From Roseburia zhanii (GTDB lineage: Bacteria > Bacillota > Clostridia > Lachnospirales > Lachnospiraceae): a DNA stretch of 64,000 nucleotides. The notes under the pieces are model-generated. The model did no database searches. It saw only the letters and a list, made by a program, of their open reading frames with translations, and had not been told where the DNA came from. Numbering within the stretch: position 1 is the first letter of the stretch; the number at the start of each line of letters is the position of its first letter. Position numbers and translations under genes: made by a program. The stretch covers positions 1 to 64,000 of the forward strand of contig NZ_JACOPH010000009.1 in NCBI RefSeq assembly GCF_014287635.1. Direction: 5' to 3'. Shown piece after piece: positions 8,098 through 16,445 of this stretch.

Positions 8098-8159
8098 TAA
8101 TGTCCGCATCGTGTCCGCAAGGGAGTATTTTGACCCTAATGTCCGCATCGTGTCCGCAA
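8098..8159 (+). repeat. Direct repeats built from TGTCCGCA, likely recombinase arm sites
   Basis: Two identical 23-base copies (8098-8120 and 8137-8159), each holding two TGTCCGCA units, with 16 bases between the copies. They sit immediately behind the 3' end of the integrase remnant on the opposite strand, where clostridial integrative elements often carry integrase or excisionase arm-binding sites. The role is inferred from position. Confidence 0.6.
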
Positions 8160-8160
8160 A

Positions 8161-8345
8161 TTACATGGCTAAAATGTCATTTATGACAGATGCAGGATTT
8201 TCTTTTTCTTCGATGATATGATTATAAACATTCAGCACCATTTTTTCAGTATCCCCCATTAGTTGAGCAATCTTTTTAATGCTGATCTCTGGAACACGAT
8301 AACAGAGATTGGTACAGTAGTTATGCCGGAAGATGTAAGTTCATG
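8161..8345 (-). pseudogene. Tyrosine recombinase (integrase), C-terminal remnant
   Basis: Reading leftwards, about 59 codons give the end of a phage/ICE-type integrase: FRHNYCTNLCY (catalytic Arg/His region), IKKIAQLMGD, then VYNHI with the catalytic Tyr, ending in a TAA at 8161-8163. Upstream in this frame a TGA appears at 8341-8343, and the expected preceding residues (HELT) continue in another frame, so a frameshift is present. The rest of the gene is gone. This is the scar of an integrative element beside tRNA-Lys. Confidence 0.8.
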
Positions 8346-8445
8346 TTCGTTTATTTGTGAATCCTATTGGAAATTATATTATTGCAGTCACACATGAGTT
8401 TATGTTATACCATAGCAGAGGGTATACAACAAGAACTATAGAGGG

Positions 8446-8492
8446 ATGGGCTGTAATCGTTGCTGGTCACACTGTTAGGTGTGAACAGTAGC
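8446..8492 (+). repeat. Dispersed palindromic repeat, copy 1
   Basis: A 47-base unit beginning ATGGGCTGTAATCGTTGCTG and containing an imperfect hairpin (TCACACT / AGGTGTGA flanked by GTTGCTG / CAGTAGC). A copy with about six differences lies inverted at 48336-48382. Two copies 40 kb apart in non-coding DNA indicate a REP-like or MITE-like family. Confidence 0.7.
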
Positions 8493-8604
8493 ATTTGTGG
8501 ATAAAAAGATGGAAACTCAGGCAAAGATACCTATAGTCTTTTCAAACAACAATAGGTATAATGTAAAAGAGCAGACGATCTACACAGCCAAAGGAGAGGA
8601 TAAA

Positions 8605-9021
8605 ATGGTAATATACGCAGCCGTTGATGACCATATGGGAATGGCATTTAACCACCGCAGGCAAAGTCAGGATAAAGCAGTCAGGAAAATGATCTTAAAC
8701 GAAACGAAAACAGGCAGACTATGGATGAATCCGTATACGAAGAAACAGTTTGATGATCCGGCAGCAGAACAGATCATTGTTGATGAAGATTTTTTAGAGA
8801 AAGCAGAAGAAGAAGATTACTGTTTTGTGGAAAACTGTTCTGTGAAGCAGTATGAAGATAAAATAACAAAGATTATACTCATAAGATGGGGCAGAAGCTA
8901 TCCGGCAGATACTTATTTTGATATAAATCTGACCGATGGCAGGTGGAAACTTTTGACTTCTACGGAGTTTGAAGGCAATTCACATAAAAATATCACAAGG
9001 GAGGAATGGGTGAATGAATAG
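8605..9021 (+). CDS. Conserved hypothetical protein paired with a secreted nuclease
   Basis: 138 residues, starting MVIYAAVDDHMGMAFNHRRQS and then RLWMNPYTKKQF. Proteins of this kind in Clostridia are sometimes labelled ribonuclease Z, but no metallo-beta-lactamase HxHxDH motif is present here, so I do not accept that label. No signal peptide is visible. Start set at 8605 because AAGGAGAGGA lies just upstream and a TATAAT-like box at 8557-8562 falls inside the longer reading from 8497. Its last codons overlap the nuclease gene by 8 bases, so the two are translationally coupled. An immunity or processing partner for the nuclease is possible but untested. Confidence 0.7.
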   Translation: MVIYAAVDDHMGMAFNHRRQSQDKAVRKMILNETKTGRLWMNPYTKKQFDDPAAEQIIVDEDFLEKAEEEDYCFVENCSVKQYEDKITKIILIRWGRSYPADTYFDINLTDGRWKLLTSTEFEGNSHKNITREEWVNE

Positions 9022-10261
9022 GAGCATGAAAACGAAACATTTTAAGACACTGATGATCAGTTTTCTGTTTGTACTGTTTTGTGGTCTGGTACCGATGGGA
9101 TGCGGCAGCCAGAGGGGTGTGGTAGATCAAGGTGCATCTGTATCGACAGAGCGTAGTATGACAGAGGAAACTGAGCGAAGACTAGAAACCGAAGTTCAGG
9201 AAACTGAGACAGAACAAGAATCAGAGGCAACGGAGATCGATACGGCAGGAACTGCGGCTAAGGGAAGTGCCCTCAAACAGACGATGCCATCGACGGAAGT
9301 GACGGTTTCTGTAGCGGATATACCGGCTTATAACGGTAGTCCATATGTGGCAGTCAATGATAATGTTCCACAGTTTTTAGAAACGGATCTGAGCACTTCT
9401 TCTTATGAGTATTACAGCGATTTGGACAGCCTTGGGCGCTGTGGTGTTGTTTATGCATGTATTGGAACGGATCTTATGCCGACAGAAGAACGTGGCAGTA
9501 TCGGTTCTGTAAAACCGACTGGATGGCATACGGTCAAATATGATACGGTAGATGGAAAATATTTATATAACAGATGTCATCTGATCGGCTATCAGCTTTC
9601 CGGTGAAAATGCGAATGTAAAAAATCTGATCACCGGAACGAGATATCTGAATGTAGATGGTATGCTGCCGTTTGAAAATATGGTAGCTGATTATGTAAAA
9701 GAAACCAATCATCATGTTATGTATCGTGTGACACCGGTATTTGATGGAGATAATCTTCTTGCAAGTGGTGTCCAGATTGAAGCTGAATCGGTAGAGGATA
9801 ACGGAGAAGGGATTCTGTTTAATGTCTATTGCTACAATGTACAGCCGAATGTAGCGATTGATTATGCAACTGGTGACAGCAGTCTGGCAGGAGGGGACGT
9901 TGCGGCACAGAATGATGCTGCAGCAGACGCATCTGTAGATACAGCGGCTGCATCTTACAAAGGTGCAAAATCAGATAGTAATGCGGCTTCTGACAGCAAC
10001 GCAGATCAGGCAGACGAGAGCAGTAAGTCATCTGGAAGTACAGATCAGACAGCAGATAATGGTCAGACATCTGACAATAGCGGAACTTCGGCACAGAATC
10101 CGTCGGGTGGTTCGGATACACTGATGGTCTATAAATCAGCAACAGGGGATAAATACCACAGTATCAATAACTGTGGAAGAATGAATCCGAATAAGGCAAC
10201 GCAGATCACAGAGGCGGAAGCGATCCGTCAGGGACTTGGAAAATGCAGTAAGTGCTGGTAA
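9014..10261 (+). CDS. Lipoprotein with DNA/RNA non-specific endonuclease domain
   Basis: 415 residues. Signal peptide with a lipobox-like end (VPMGC, Cys30), so it is probably membrane-anchored on the outer face. A Thr/Glu-rich linker follows, then the nuclease domain with YNRCHLIGYQLSGENANVKNL around residues 184-204 (His189 is the expected catalytic base, DRGH-like). After a Ser/Asp/Ala-rich stretch (~290-365) comes a small C-terminal module, DKYHSINNCGRM... GKCSKCW, with His/Cys spacing that suggests a metal-binding knot. A second start at 9026 has its own AGGAG. Likely role: cleaving extracellular DNA for nutrients or uptake; relatives include EndA-type nucleases. Confidence 0.85.
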   Translation: MNRSMKTKHFKTLMISFLFVLFCGLVPMGCGSQRGVVDQGASVSTERSMTEETERRLETEVQETETEQESEATEIDTAGTAAKGSALKQTMPSTEVTVSVADIPAYNGSPYVAVNDNVPQFLETDLSTSSYEYYSDLDSLGRCGVVYACIGTDLMPTEERGSIGSVKPTGWHTVKYDTVDGKYLYNRCHLIGYQLSGENANVKNLITGTRYLNVDGMLPFENMVADYVKETNHHVMYRVTPVFDGDNLLASGVQIEAESVEDNGEGILFNVYCYNVQPNVAIDYATGDSSLAGGDVAAQNDAAADASVDTAAASYKGAKSDSNAASDSNADQADESSKSSGSTDQTADNGQTSDNSGTSAQNPSGGSDTLMVYKSATGDKYHSINNCGRMNPNKATQITEAEAIRQGLGKCSKCW

Positions 10262-10262
10262 T

Positions 10263-10320
10263 AAAAAAGATCGAATGAAACACAGGAACAATACCTGTTT
10301 TCATCCGGTCTTTTTTTATT
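10263..10320. terminator. Bidirectional terminator between convergent genes
   Basis: AAAAAAGATCGAATGAAA ... TTTTCATCCGGTCTTTTTTT forms a stem with A-rich left and T-rich right flanks, between the nuclease lipoprotein (plus) and the exporter (minus). Confidence 0.8.
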
Positions 10321-10328
10321 TTGCCAGT

Positions 10329-11366
10329 TTACCAGATATGCATAACATGCTGCATCAAAAGACTGACAACCGTAATTCCAGCCCAGCAGCAGGCACCGAG
10401 CAGGATTGGCTTGCCGCCTGATTTCACCAGTTTTACGACATTGCTGTTCAGTCCGATCGCAGCCATTGCCATAATGATGAAGAATTTGGACAATTCTTTT
10501 AATGGCGCAAATACGCCGGCATCTATACCAAACTGGATACAGATTGTTGTGATCACTGCGGCAATGATGAAATAGAGGATGAACATCGGAAATGCACGCT
10601 TGATGCTGAAACTGCTCTCCTGTGAACCGTCAGCAGATGTCTTTTTTGCACGGATCAGTGAAAGGACTAAGGTGATCGGAATGATCGCAAGAGTACGTGT
10701 CAGCTTGACAGTGACAGCGGTATTTAAGGTTTCGCTTCCTAAATTCCACATACTGTCCCAGGTGGATGCGGCAGCAGTAACGGAAGAAGTATCATTGATC
10801 GCAGTTCCGGCAAAAATACCGAAAGCTTCTCCGCTTGTTGTGTCAAAATGCATGGCACTGCCGAGCAATGGGAAACAGATTGCTGCAATAACATTGAATA
10901 AAAAGATAACGGAAATTGCCTGAGCGACTTCTGTATCATCTGCATCAATGACAGGTGCGGTAGCTGCGATCGCAGAGCCGCCGCAGATAGAAGAACCGAC
11001 TCCGACAAGGGTAGCTGTATTTGATGGGATATGTAATACCTTGTGTAAGATAAAGGCAATGATCAGTGAGGTACTGATCGTACATATTATAATAGGAAGT
11101 GACTGTTTTCCAGTCTGTAAGATCACGCCAAGATTCATGCCAAATCCTAAAAGTACAACGGCAGTCTGTAAAATGATCTTTGAAGTCCATTTGATACCGG
11201 ATTCTGCACTGCCTTTTTCATGCCAGAATAAGGTGATGACCATTCCGGCAAGAATAGCAATGACCGGTCCACCGATCACCGGAAATGCTTTTCCAAGCAG
11301 CCATGCAGGAATGGCGATCAGAAAGCAGACAAAAATTCCGAAAAAATTTTTTTTGATAAAATTCAT
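10329..11366 (-). CDS. YeiH family (UPF0324) putative sulfate exporter
   Basis: 345 residues with about ten hydrophobic helices. Family signatures: [30 protein letters not shown] and [19 protein letters not shown]. Members are annotated as putative sulfate or anion exporters on limited evidence. Many YeiH genes stand next to a LysR regulator; here none does. The neighbour across the divergent intergenic region is the LanC-like/cysteine-synthase-like pair, so a link to sulfur metabolism is plausible. Confidence 0.88.
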   Translation of the reverse strand: MNFIKKNFFGIFVCFLIAIPAWLLGKAFPVIGGPVIAILAGMVITLFWHEKGSAESGIKWTSKIILQTAVVLLGFGMNLGVILQTGKQSLPIIICTISTSLIIAFILHKVLHIPSNTATLVGVGSSICGGSAIAATAPVIDADDTEVAQAISVIFLFNVIAAICFPLLGSAMHFDTTSGEAFGIFAGTAINDTSSVTAAASTWDSMWNLGSETLNTAVTVKLTRTLAIIPITLVLSLIRAKKTSADGSQESSFSIKRAFPMFILYFIIAAVITTICIQFGIDAGVFAPLKELSKFFIIMAMAAIGLNSNVVKLVKSGGKPILLGACCWAGITVVSLLMQHVMHIW

Positions 11367-11566
11367 TGTGATAACCTCGCTTTTCTTTTTCTGCTGTAAG
11401 GATTCCGTACAGTATCATCTGGTATTACAGTATGCTTTATTGCCGTATTGTGCCATAGAATACTGCGGAATCGATATTTCATGCGGAAACGATTATACCA
11501 TCATATATTTGTTATGGCAATATTCTGATATAGTTTTTATTTATAACTAATCATAGAAAATAGGAA

Positions 11567-11596
11567 TTAGCATTTTTAGGAAGTGTGGTATATAAT
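11567..11596 (+). promoter_or_regulatory. Possible promoter of the LanC-like/CysK-like operon
   Basis: TATAAT at 11591-11596 with a weak TTAGCA 18 bases upstream, about 45 bases before the GTG start. The rest of the 274-base divergent region 11367-11640 is AT-rich with no recognised riboswitch. Confidence 0.4.
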
Positions 11597-11640
11597 CTTT
11601 TTATAACCTACTAAAAAGATATGAAAAGGAGGAAATAGAG

Positions 11641-13062
11641 GTGGCAAGTAATATTTTATTTAAACATTACCAGATTGATGATTATATTGAGATAGCAGAA
11701 GAAACAGCAGGCTGGCTGAAGTCAGTGGAAAGAAAGACAGAGCATGGAAAGAGATGGATTCAGAGTCCGGATTCTACAGAGGATTTTTCTGATTATCCAA
11801 TGCTCACAGAAAAGGCTCTTTACGGAGGCTCTGCCGGTATCGGACTGTTTTACTTAAGATTATATCAGGCAACAAAAAAAGAGGAATATTTAACAGAAGC
11901 AAAAGAAGCGGCTGCGGATATCATTGCAACAGATGAGGGTGTGGCATTTTATGAAAAGGCTTTGAATATCAAAGGGGTAGAAGATAAATTAGTGCATGTA
12001 AAGAATATGCCGGGATGGACAGCAGGTTATTATAATGGACCAACAGGAAGTGCCTATCTCGTCTTAAAATTATATGAGATCACAGGTGATGAAACTTATA
12101 AGACCTATGCCATCAAAGTAGCTGATGATCTTTTATCAGTTGCAAAGAAGGCACCGGAGGGAATTTATTTCAGTGAACAGAATGATCTCTGTGGTGATGC
12201 CGGATTTGTTACTTATCTCGTATCTGTTTATGAGGTCACAAAAGATGAAAAATATATCAATGCAGCAAAAGCACTAGGTGAATATATTCTTTCAAAAGGA
12301 AAACCGGCAAAGAACGGTGGAACCTACTGGAATGTCGTAGATCTTTCCATCATTGATTTTCCGGAAGATGTATTCTGGGTGAATTTAGCACATGGAACAT
12401 CCGGTGTGGCATGGATCTTTACAATTTTATATCAGGAAACAAAAGATGAAAAGTTTTTACAGGCTGCCAAAGAGGCAGCGGAATATATCAAAGGAATCGC
12501 AGTTGGTGATGATTATGCTGTGCTTGTACCGTATTTAGACAGTGAAAAACGCGGACCTTCTACAGAGTTTTATTATTTAAGTACCTGTCATGGACCAGCC
12601 GGAACAGCACTTTTGTTTGAAGCGTTGTATAAGATCACAAAAGAAAATGATTACTTAGACTGGGTTAAGAAATTATCGAGAGGAATCATCGAAGCAGGTG
12701 CACCGGAAAACTATTCAAGAGGATATTGGAGAAGTCAGGCACTTTGCTGCGGAACACCGGGATTGTTAGAGCATTTTATCTCTGTCTATAAACTGACCGG
12801 TGAGGAAGAGTTTTTAAATTATGCAAAACGGACAGCCAGAACGATCATCGGACAGTCACAGGTCGATGATGATGCTAAAGATATCTATAAATTGAGCAAT
12901 ACCAGAAGATGGTTAGGAAACTGGTGGAGAACAATCCCGCAGGACGTACATACTTATTCAGGACTTTACATTGGAACAGCAGGAAATGCATGGAGTCTGC
13001 TTACGTTAGCAGCAGCACTCAAAAAAGAAGATTACATTGAGATCATAGAATACAATTTTTAA
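11641..13062 (+). CDS. LanC-like (lanthionine synthetase C-like) protein
   Basis: 473 residues organised as seven helical repeats, each starting with a Gly-rich turn: YGGSAG, YNGPTG, LCGDAG, AHGTSG, TCHGPAG, LCCGTPG, YIGTAG. This is the alpha/alpha toroid of LanC and LanCL proteins. Zinc ligands in LanC/LanCL are a Cys in W-C-x-G and Cys-His in C-H-G; here the matching positions are Cys316 (TCHG) and Cys369-Cys370 (LCCG), so the His ligand appears replaced by Cys. Known members add thiols to dehydroalanine or dehydrobutyrine. No lantibiotic precursor, LanB or LanM is nearby. GTG start with AAGGAGGAAA upstream. It is followed after 14 bases by a cysteine-synthase-like gene. Confidence 0.85.
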   Translation: MASNILFKHYQIDDYIEIAEETAGWLKSVERKTEHGKRWIQSPDSTEDFSDYPMLTEKALYGGSAGIGLFYLRLYQATKKEEYLTEAKEAAADIIATDEGVAFYEKALNIKGVEDKLVHVKNMPGWTAGYYNGPTGSAYLVLKLYEITGDETYKTYAIKVADDLLSVAKKAPEGIYFSEQNDLCGDAGFVTYLVSVYEVTKDEKYINAAKALGEYILSKGKPAKNGGTYWNVVDLSIIDFPEDVFWVNLAHGTSGVAWIFTILYQETKDEKFLQAAKEAAEYIKGIAVGDDYAVLVPYLDSEKRGPSTEFYYLSTCHGPAGTALLFEALYKITKENDYLDWVKKLSRGIIEAGAPENYSRGYWRSQALCCGTPGLLEHFISVYKLTGEEEFLNYAKRTARTIIGQSQVDDDAKDIYKLSNTRRWLGNWWRTIPQDVHTYSGLYIGTAGNAWSLLTLAAALKKEDYIEIIEYNF

Positions 13063-13076
13063 GGAGGAAAACGGAC

Positions 13077-14057
13077 ATGGGAAGAATATATGATTCGATC
13101 ACAGAATTAGTTGGAAATACACCATTGGTCAGACTGCACCGTTATGAGGAATCTGAAGGACTGCAGGCAAATATTTTAGGAAAATTTGAATATTTTAACC
13201 CATCGGGAAGTGTCAAGGATCGTGCCGCCATTAACATGATCCAGGAGGCAGAATATGAAGGTAAGTTAAAGCCGGGCATGACGATCGTCGATTTTACAAG
13301 CGGAAATACGGGAATTGCAACGGCAACGTATGCAAATGCCAAAGGTTATAAATATGTAGCTGTGATCCAGCCACAGGTATCTGTGGAGCGTTCACAGATC
13401 TTAAAAGCCTTAGGAGCAGAATTATTACAGGTGACAGATGTACCGGGATTTGCAGAAATGTTAAAGACAGGTCTTTCTTTAGCAAGACTGGGGGATATTA
13501 TGAACAGCTTTGCAGAGTCTAAGGGCTGGTTTTATATTGACCAGTGCTCAAATCCTGCAAATGCAAGAGCACATATCAACGGTACAGGTCCGGAGATCTG
13601 GCGGGATACCGATGGAAAAGTGGACTATGTAGTACAGTTAGTTGGAACAGGTGGAACATTAGCCGGATTGTCTGCATATCTGCGTACAAAAAATCCAGAT
13701 GTAAAGATCATTGGAGCACAGCCTGCAGATCAGTCGTTAAAGAATCCGAATTTCCCAGACCGGAATACATTAGATGGTGTTTTAAAATTCAATGGTGTAC
13801 CGGATGATAAAGTGCCGACACTTTTTAGCCAGTTTAATGCATATTATGATGAATGCATCGATGTCATTGCAGAAGATGCCTATGAAACAGGAAGAAAATT
13901 AGTCAGGGAAGAAGGTTTCTTTGTCGGACATTCCGCAGGAGCGGCTCTCTGGACTGCAACACAGATCGCAAAAAGACCGGAGGCAGCAGGCAAGAATATC
14001 GTTGTGATCTTAGCAGATAATGCATTCAAATATCTGTCAACGAATATGTACAAATAA
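13077..14057 (+). CDS. Cysteine synthase family PLP enzyme (CysK/CBS-like)
   Basis: 326 residues, fold-type II PLP enzyme. NPSGSVKDRAA holds the PLP lysine (Lys47), DFTSGNTGIA binds the substrate carboxylate, and VGTGGTLAGLSAYL binds the PLP phosphate. Standard CysK makes cysteine from O-acetylserine and sulfide; the absence of a nearby cysE and some unusual stretches leave a cystathionine-beta-synthase-like or beta-replacement activity open. Ribosome site AAGGAGG 8 bases upstream. Coupled with the LanC-like gene, which suggests that the two work on a shared thiol or dehydroamino-acid chemistry. Confidence 0.88.
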   Translation: MGRIYDSITELVGNTPLVRLHRYEESEGLQANILGKFEYFNPSGSVKDRAAINMIQEAEYEGKLKPGMTIVDFTSGNTGIATATYANAKGYKYVAVIQPQVSVERSQILKALGAELLQVTDVPGFAEMLKTGLSLARLGDIMNSFAESKGWFYIDQCSNPANARAHINGTGPEIWRDTDGKVDYVVQLVGTGGTLAGLSAYLRTKNPDVKIIGAQPADQSLKNPNFPDRNTLDGVLKFNGVPDDKVPTLFSQFNAYYDECIDVIAEDAYETGRKLVREEGFFVGHSAGAALWTATQIAKRPEAAGKNIVVILADNAFKYLSTNMYK

Positions 14058-14086
14058 TGTAACATTCAGGATCACATCCATATATC

Positions 14087-14121
14087 AGCAAAACCGTACG
14101 ATAGATCGTACGGTTTTGCTG
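14087..14121 (+). terminator. Terminator after the cysteine-synthase-like gene
   Basis: Near-perfect palindrome AGCAAAACCGTACGAT / GATCGTACGGTTTTGCT. A related sequence (CAAAACCGCACGATAAATCG) lies inside the palindromic element at 24019-24213. Confidence 0.8.
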
Positions 14122-14155
14122 TCTTGCGGATAACTTTGAAAATTGTAATATGAAT

Positions 14156-14204
14156 CAATCTGCTTACTCTATCGGTTTTCCGATCGGGCAGGCAGATTTT
14201 TATG
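14156..14204 (+). terminator. Second hairpin with T-rich end
   Basis: Nested stems AATCTGC / GCAGATT and ATCGG / CCGAT, followed by TTTTTATG. It could be a back-up terminator or a structured leader; it ends about 100 bases before the kinase gene. Confidence 0.5.
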
Positions 14205-14235
14205 ATAAAATAAATAGAAACGAGTAAGAATTGCT

Positions 14236-14263
14236 TTGCATAAAATTACTGCTATGATACAAT
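14236..14263 (+). promoter_or_regulatory. Possible promoter of the hybrid kinase gene
   Basis: TTGCAT (14236-14241) and TACAAT (14258-14263) with a 16-base spacer, 38 bases before the start codon. Confidence 0.5.
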
Positions 14264-14301
14264 AAAAGAACATATAAAAGGAAACTTTACAGAGGGAAAA
14301 T

Positions 14302-16371
14302 ATGCATAAGACGAAAAAGAATAAGAAATACACAGGAAAAATATATCGATATACGATGCTGGTATTTGTTATCAGTTTTCTGATATTAAACAGTTTTGTC
14401 CATTGGCAGATGCAATTACAAAAACAGACAAAAGAAGCAAAAGCAACCTATACAGCAGAAACAATGGTGCAGCGGATCGAAACATATTTAAACCAGTATC
14501 AGACGAAATCTGTATTGCTAAAGCAGATTGTAGAATCCGATGAAAATATGAATATGGTGAAGTTCGAAACGCTCGCAGATTTTATCATCAAGGGCAATCG
14601 TGCACTGCGTGGGATCGAACTTGCCAAAGATGGGATCGTATCAGAAGTCTATCCGGTAGAAAGCAATGCACAGGCGATAGGTCTGGATATCCTGACATAT
14701 CCGGCACGGAAAGATTATGCAGCACTTGCTAAAAAGAGTGGAGAGTACGTGATGGCTGGTCCGTTAGAACTGATACAGGGTGGAACCGGTATGCTGCTGA
14801 TCAATCCGGTCTATACGGTAGGTGCGGCATCCGAAAAGTCATTCTGGGGATTTACAATTTTAGTATTAGACTGGGATACCGTCATAGAAGAATTGAATTT
14901 AGATGGTCTGGATGATTCTTTTTATCATTACAGGATCTGGAATATGGATATCAGGACAGGAAAGCAGAATCTGTTAATAGAATACGGAGATGATGGATTG
15001 AAAGATGAACTGCTCGTATCCTGTGATATGAGAAATGATACATGGTATGTGGAAATAGAACCAGTCAATGGATGGTTTTCAACAACAGAATTTCTGGTCA
15101 ACAGCATGATCTGTATTTTGTTATCGCTTTTTTTTGCAGTGCTCTTTTTACAATATGCAATACACCGGCAGGAAGAATTTGCCCACCATGAAGAAATGAT
15201 GCGTGCTGCAAAGGAGATACAGGAAGCAAATGAGGTAAAATCAAGGTTTTTATTTAATATGAGTCATGATCTCCGGACACCGATCAATGCAGTCATCGGA
15301 TTTACGGAGCTGTTAGAACGACATTCCGATGATGAGAAAAAAGTGACAGATTATGTAAAAAAAATACAGTTATCCAGCAATATCTTATTATCGATCATCA
15401 ATCATGTCTTAGAAATGTCAAGGATTGAAAACGGAAAAGAAAGCCTGAATGAAGACACAGAAAGTGTAAAAGAACTGATCAGGACGATCGATGCTGTATT
15501 TGAAACAACGAGCAGACAGAAAAATATCACCTGCGAATATCATGTAGATGTGATACATGAATATGCGGTTTTTGATATGACAAAGGTAGAAGAAATCTTT
15601 TTAAATATCATGAGTAATGCAGTCAAGTATACACCGGAGGGCGGCCATATTACTGCGGATGTGACAGAAGTCTGTGAAAAAGACCATAAGGCTTTGTACC
15701 GCATTACAATTCAGGATACGGGAATTGGCATGAGTGAAGAATTTATCCCGCATCTGTTTGAACCATTTGCCCGCGAACGGACGAGCACCGAGAGCAAAGT
15801 GCTAGGAACAGGACTTGGAATGCCAATCGTAAAAGCATTGGTAGAATTGATGGGCGGTACGGTCAACGTGGAGAGTAAGGTTGGATGCGGTACGAAGATC
15901 TCTGTAGAATTATTTTTTGAGATTGCAGATGGTAAACGGGCGGAAGAAAGTGATCAGAAGCAGGAAATATCATCTACAGAAGGCATTGAAAATTTAGCAG
16001 GCAGGAGAATCCTTTTAGCAGAGGACAATCCATTGAATGCGGAGATCACAGTTACCTTATTAGAGGAGAGCGGATTATCTGTCGATCATGCAGAAGATGG
16101 AAAAATGTGTATTGAAATGCTGCATCAGAAAGAAGCCGGTTATTATGCAGCAATCTTAATGGACATACAGATGCCGCAGATGGACGGATATCAGGCAGCA
16201 AGAGCAATCCGAAAAGCTGATGATGCCTATGCATCGATCCCAATCATTGCAATGACCGCAAATGCGTTTGAGGAAGACCGTAAACTGGCATTAGAATCCG
16301 GCATGAACGATTATATAGCAAAACCGATCCGAATGGAAATTGTACTCGATGTATTAAAACAGTGGATATAA
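14302..16371 (+). CDS. Hybrid sensor histidine kinase/response regulator
   Basis: 689 residues. TM1 at ~17-35 and TM2 at ~270-290 enclose an extracellular sensor of ~230 residues resembling CHASE/Cache domains. HisKA with FNMSHDLRTPINAV (phospho-His322), HATPase with NIMSNAVKYT, GIGMSEEF and GTGLGMPIV, then a receiver domain: AEDNPLN, phospho-acceptor Asp621 in LMDIQMPQMDG, and IAKPIR. It receives an external signal and relays phosphate internally. No separate output regulator is adjacent; the next genes are a GGDEF protein and a chemoreceptor, so the trio may form a signalling island. Confidence 0.92.
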   Translation: MHKTKKNKKYTGKIYRYTMLVFVISFLILNSFVHWQMQLQKQTKEAKATYTAETMVQRIETYLNQYQTKSVLLKQIVESDENMNMVKFETLADFIIKGNRALRGIELAKDGIVSEVYPVESNAQAIGLDILTYPARKDYAALAKKSGEYVMAGPLELIQGGTGMLLINPVYTVGAASEKSFWGFTILVLDWDTVIEELNLDGLDDSFYHYRIWNMDIRTGKQNLLIEYGDDGLKDELLVSCDMRNDTWYVEIEPVNGWFSTTEFLVNSMICILLSLFFAVLFLQYAIHRQEEFAHHEEMMRAAKEIQEANEVKSRFLFNMSHDLRTPINAVIGFTELLERHSDDEKKVTDYVKKIQLSSNILLSIINHVLEMSRIENGKESLNEDTESVKELIRTIDAVFETTSRQKNITCEYHVDVIHEYAVFDMTKVEEIFLNIMSNAVKYTPEGGHITADVTEVCEKDHKALYRITIQDTGIGMSEEFIPHLFEPFARERTSTESKVLGTGLGMPIVKALVELMGGTVNVESKVGCGTKISVELFFEIADGKRAEESDQKQEISSTEGIENLAGRRILLAEDNPLNAEITVTLLEESGLSVDHAEDGKMCIEMLHQKEAGYYAAILMDIQMPQMDGYQAARAIRKADDAYASIPIIAMTANAFEEDRKLALESGMNDYIAKPIRMEIVLDVLKQWI

Positions 16372-16445
16372 ATAGAAAAATGGTCTATAATGGGCATATA
16401 GAAGTACTTGTATAGATGGGGAGAACCAGACAATGGAGGTTATAG

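Noticed and set aside
8497..8604. N-terminal extension of the hypothetical gene from GTG 8497
   Set aside because: No ribosome site, a TATAAT box lies inside it, and the ATG at 8605 has AAGGAGAGGA at the right distance.
11367..11640. SAM or other sulfur riboswitch or T-box before the LanC-like/CysK-like operon
   Set aside because: No T-box core or SAM-box pattern found by eye; the region is just AT-rich with one -10 box.
11641..14057. A lanthipeptide biosynthesis cluster
   Set aside because: No precursor gene with a leader and Ser/Thr/Cys core, no LanB/LanM, protease or ABC exporter lies within several kb; the neighbours are an exporter family and a histidine kinase.
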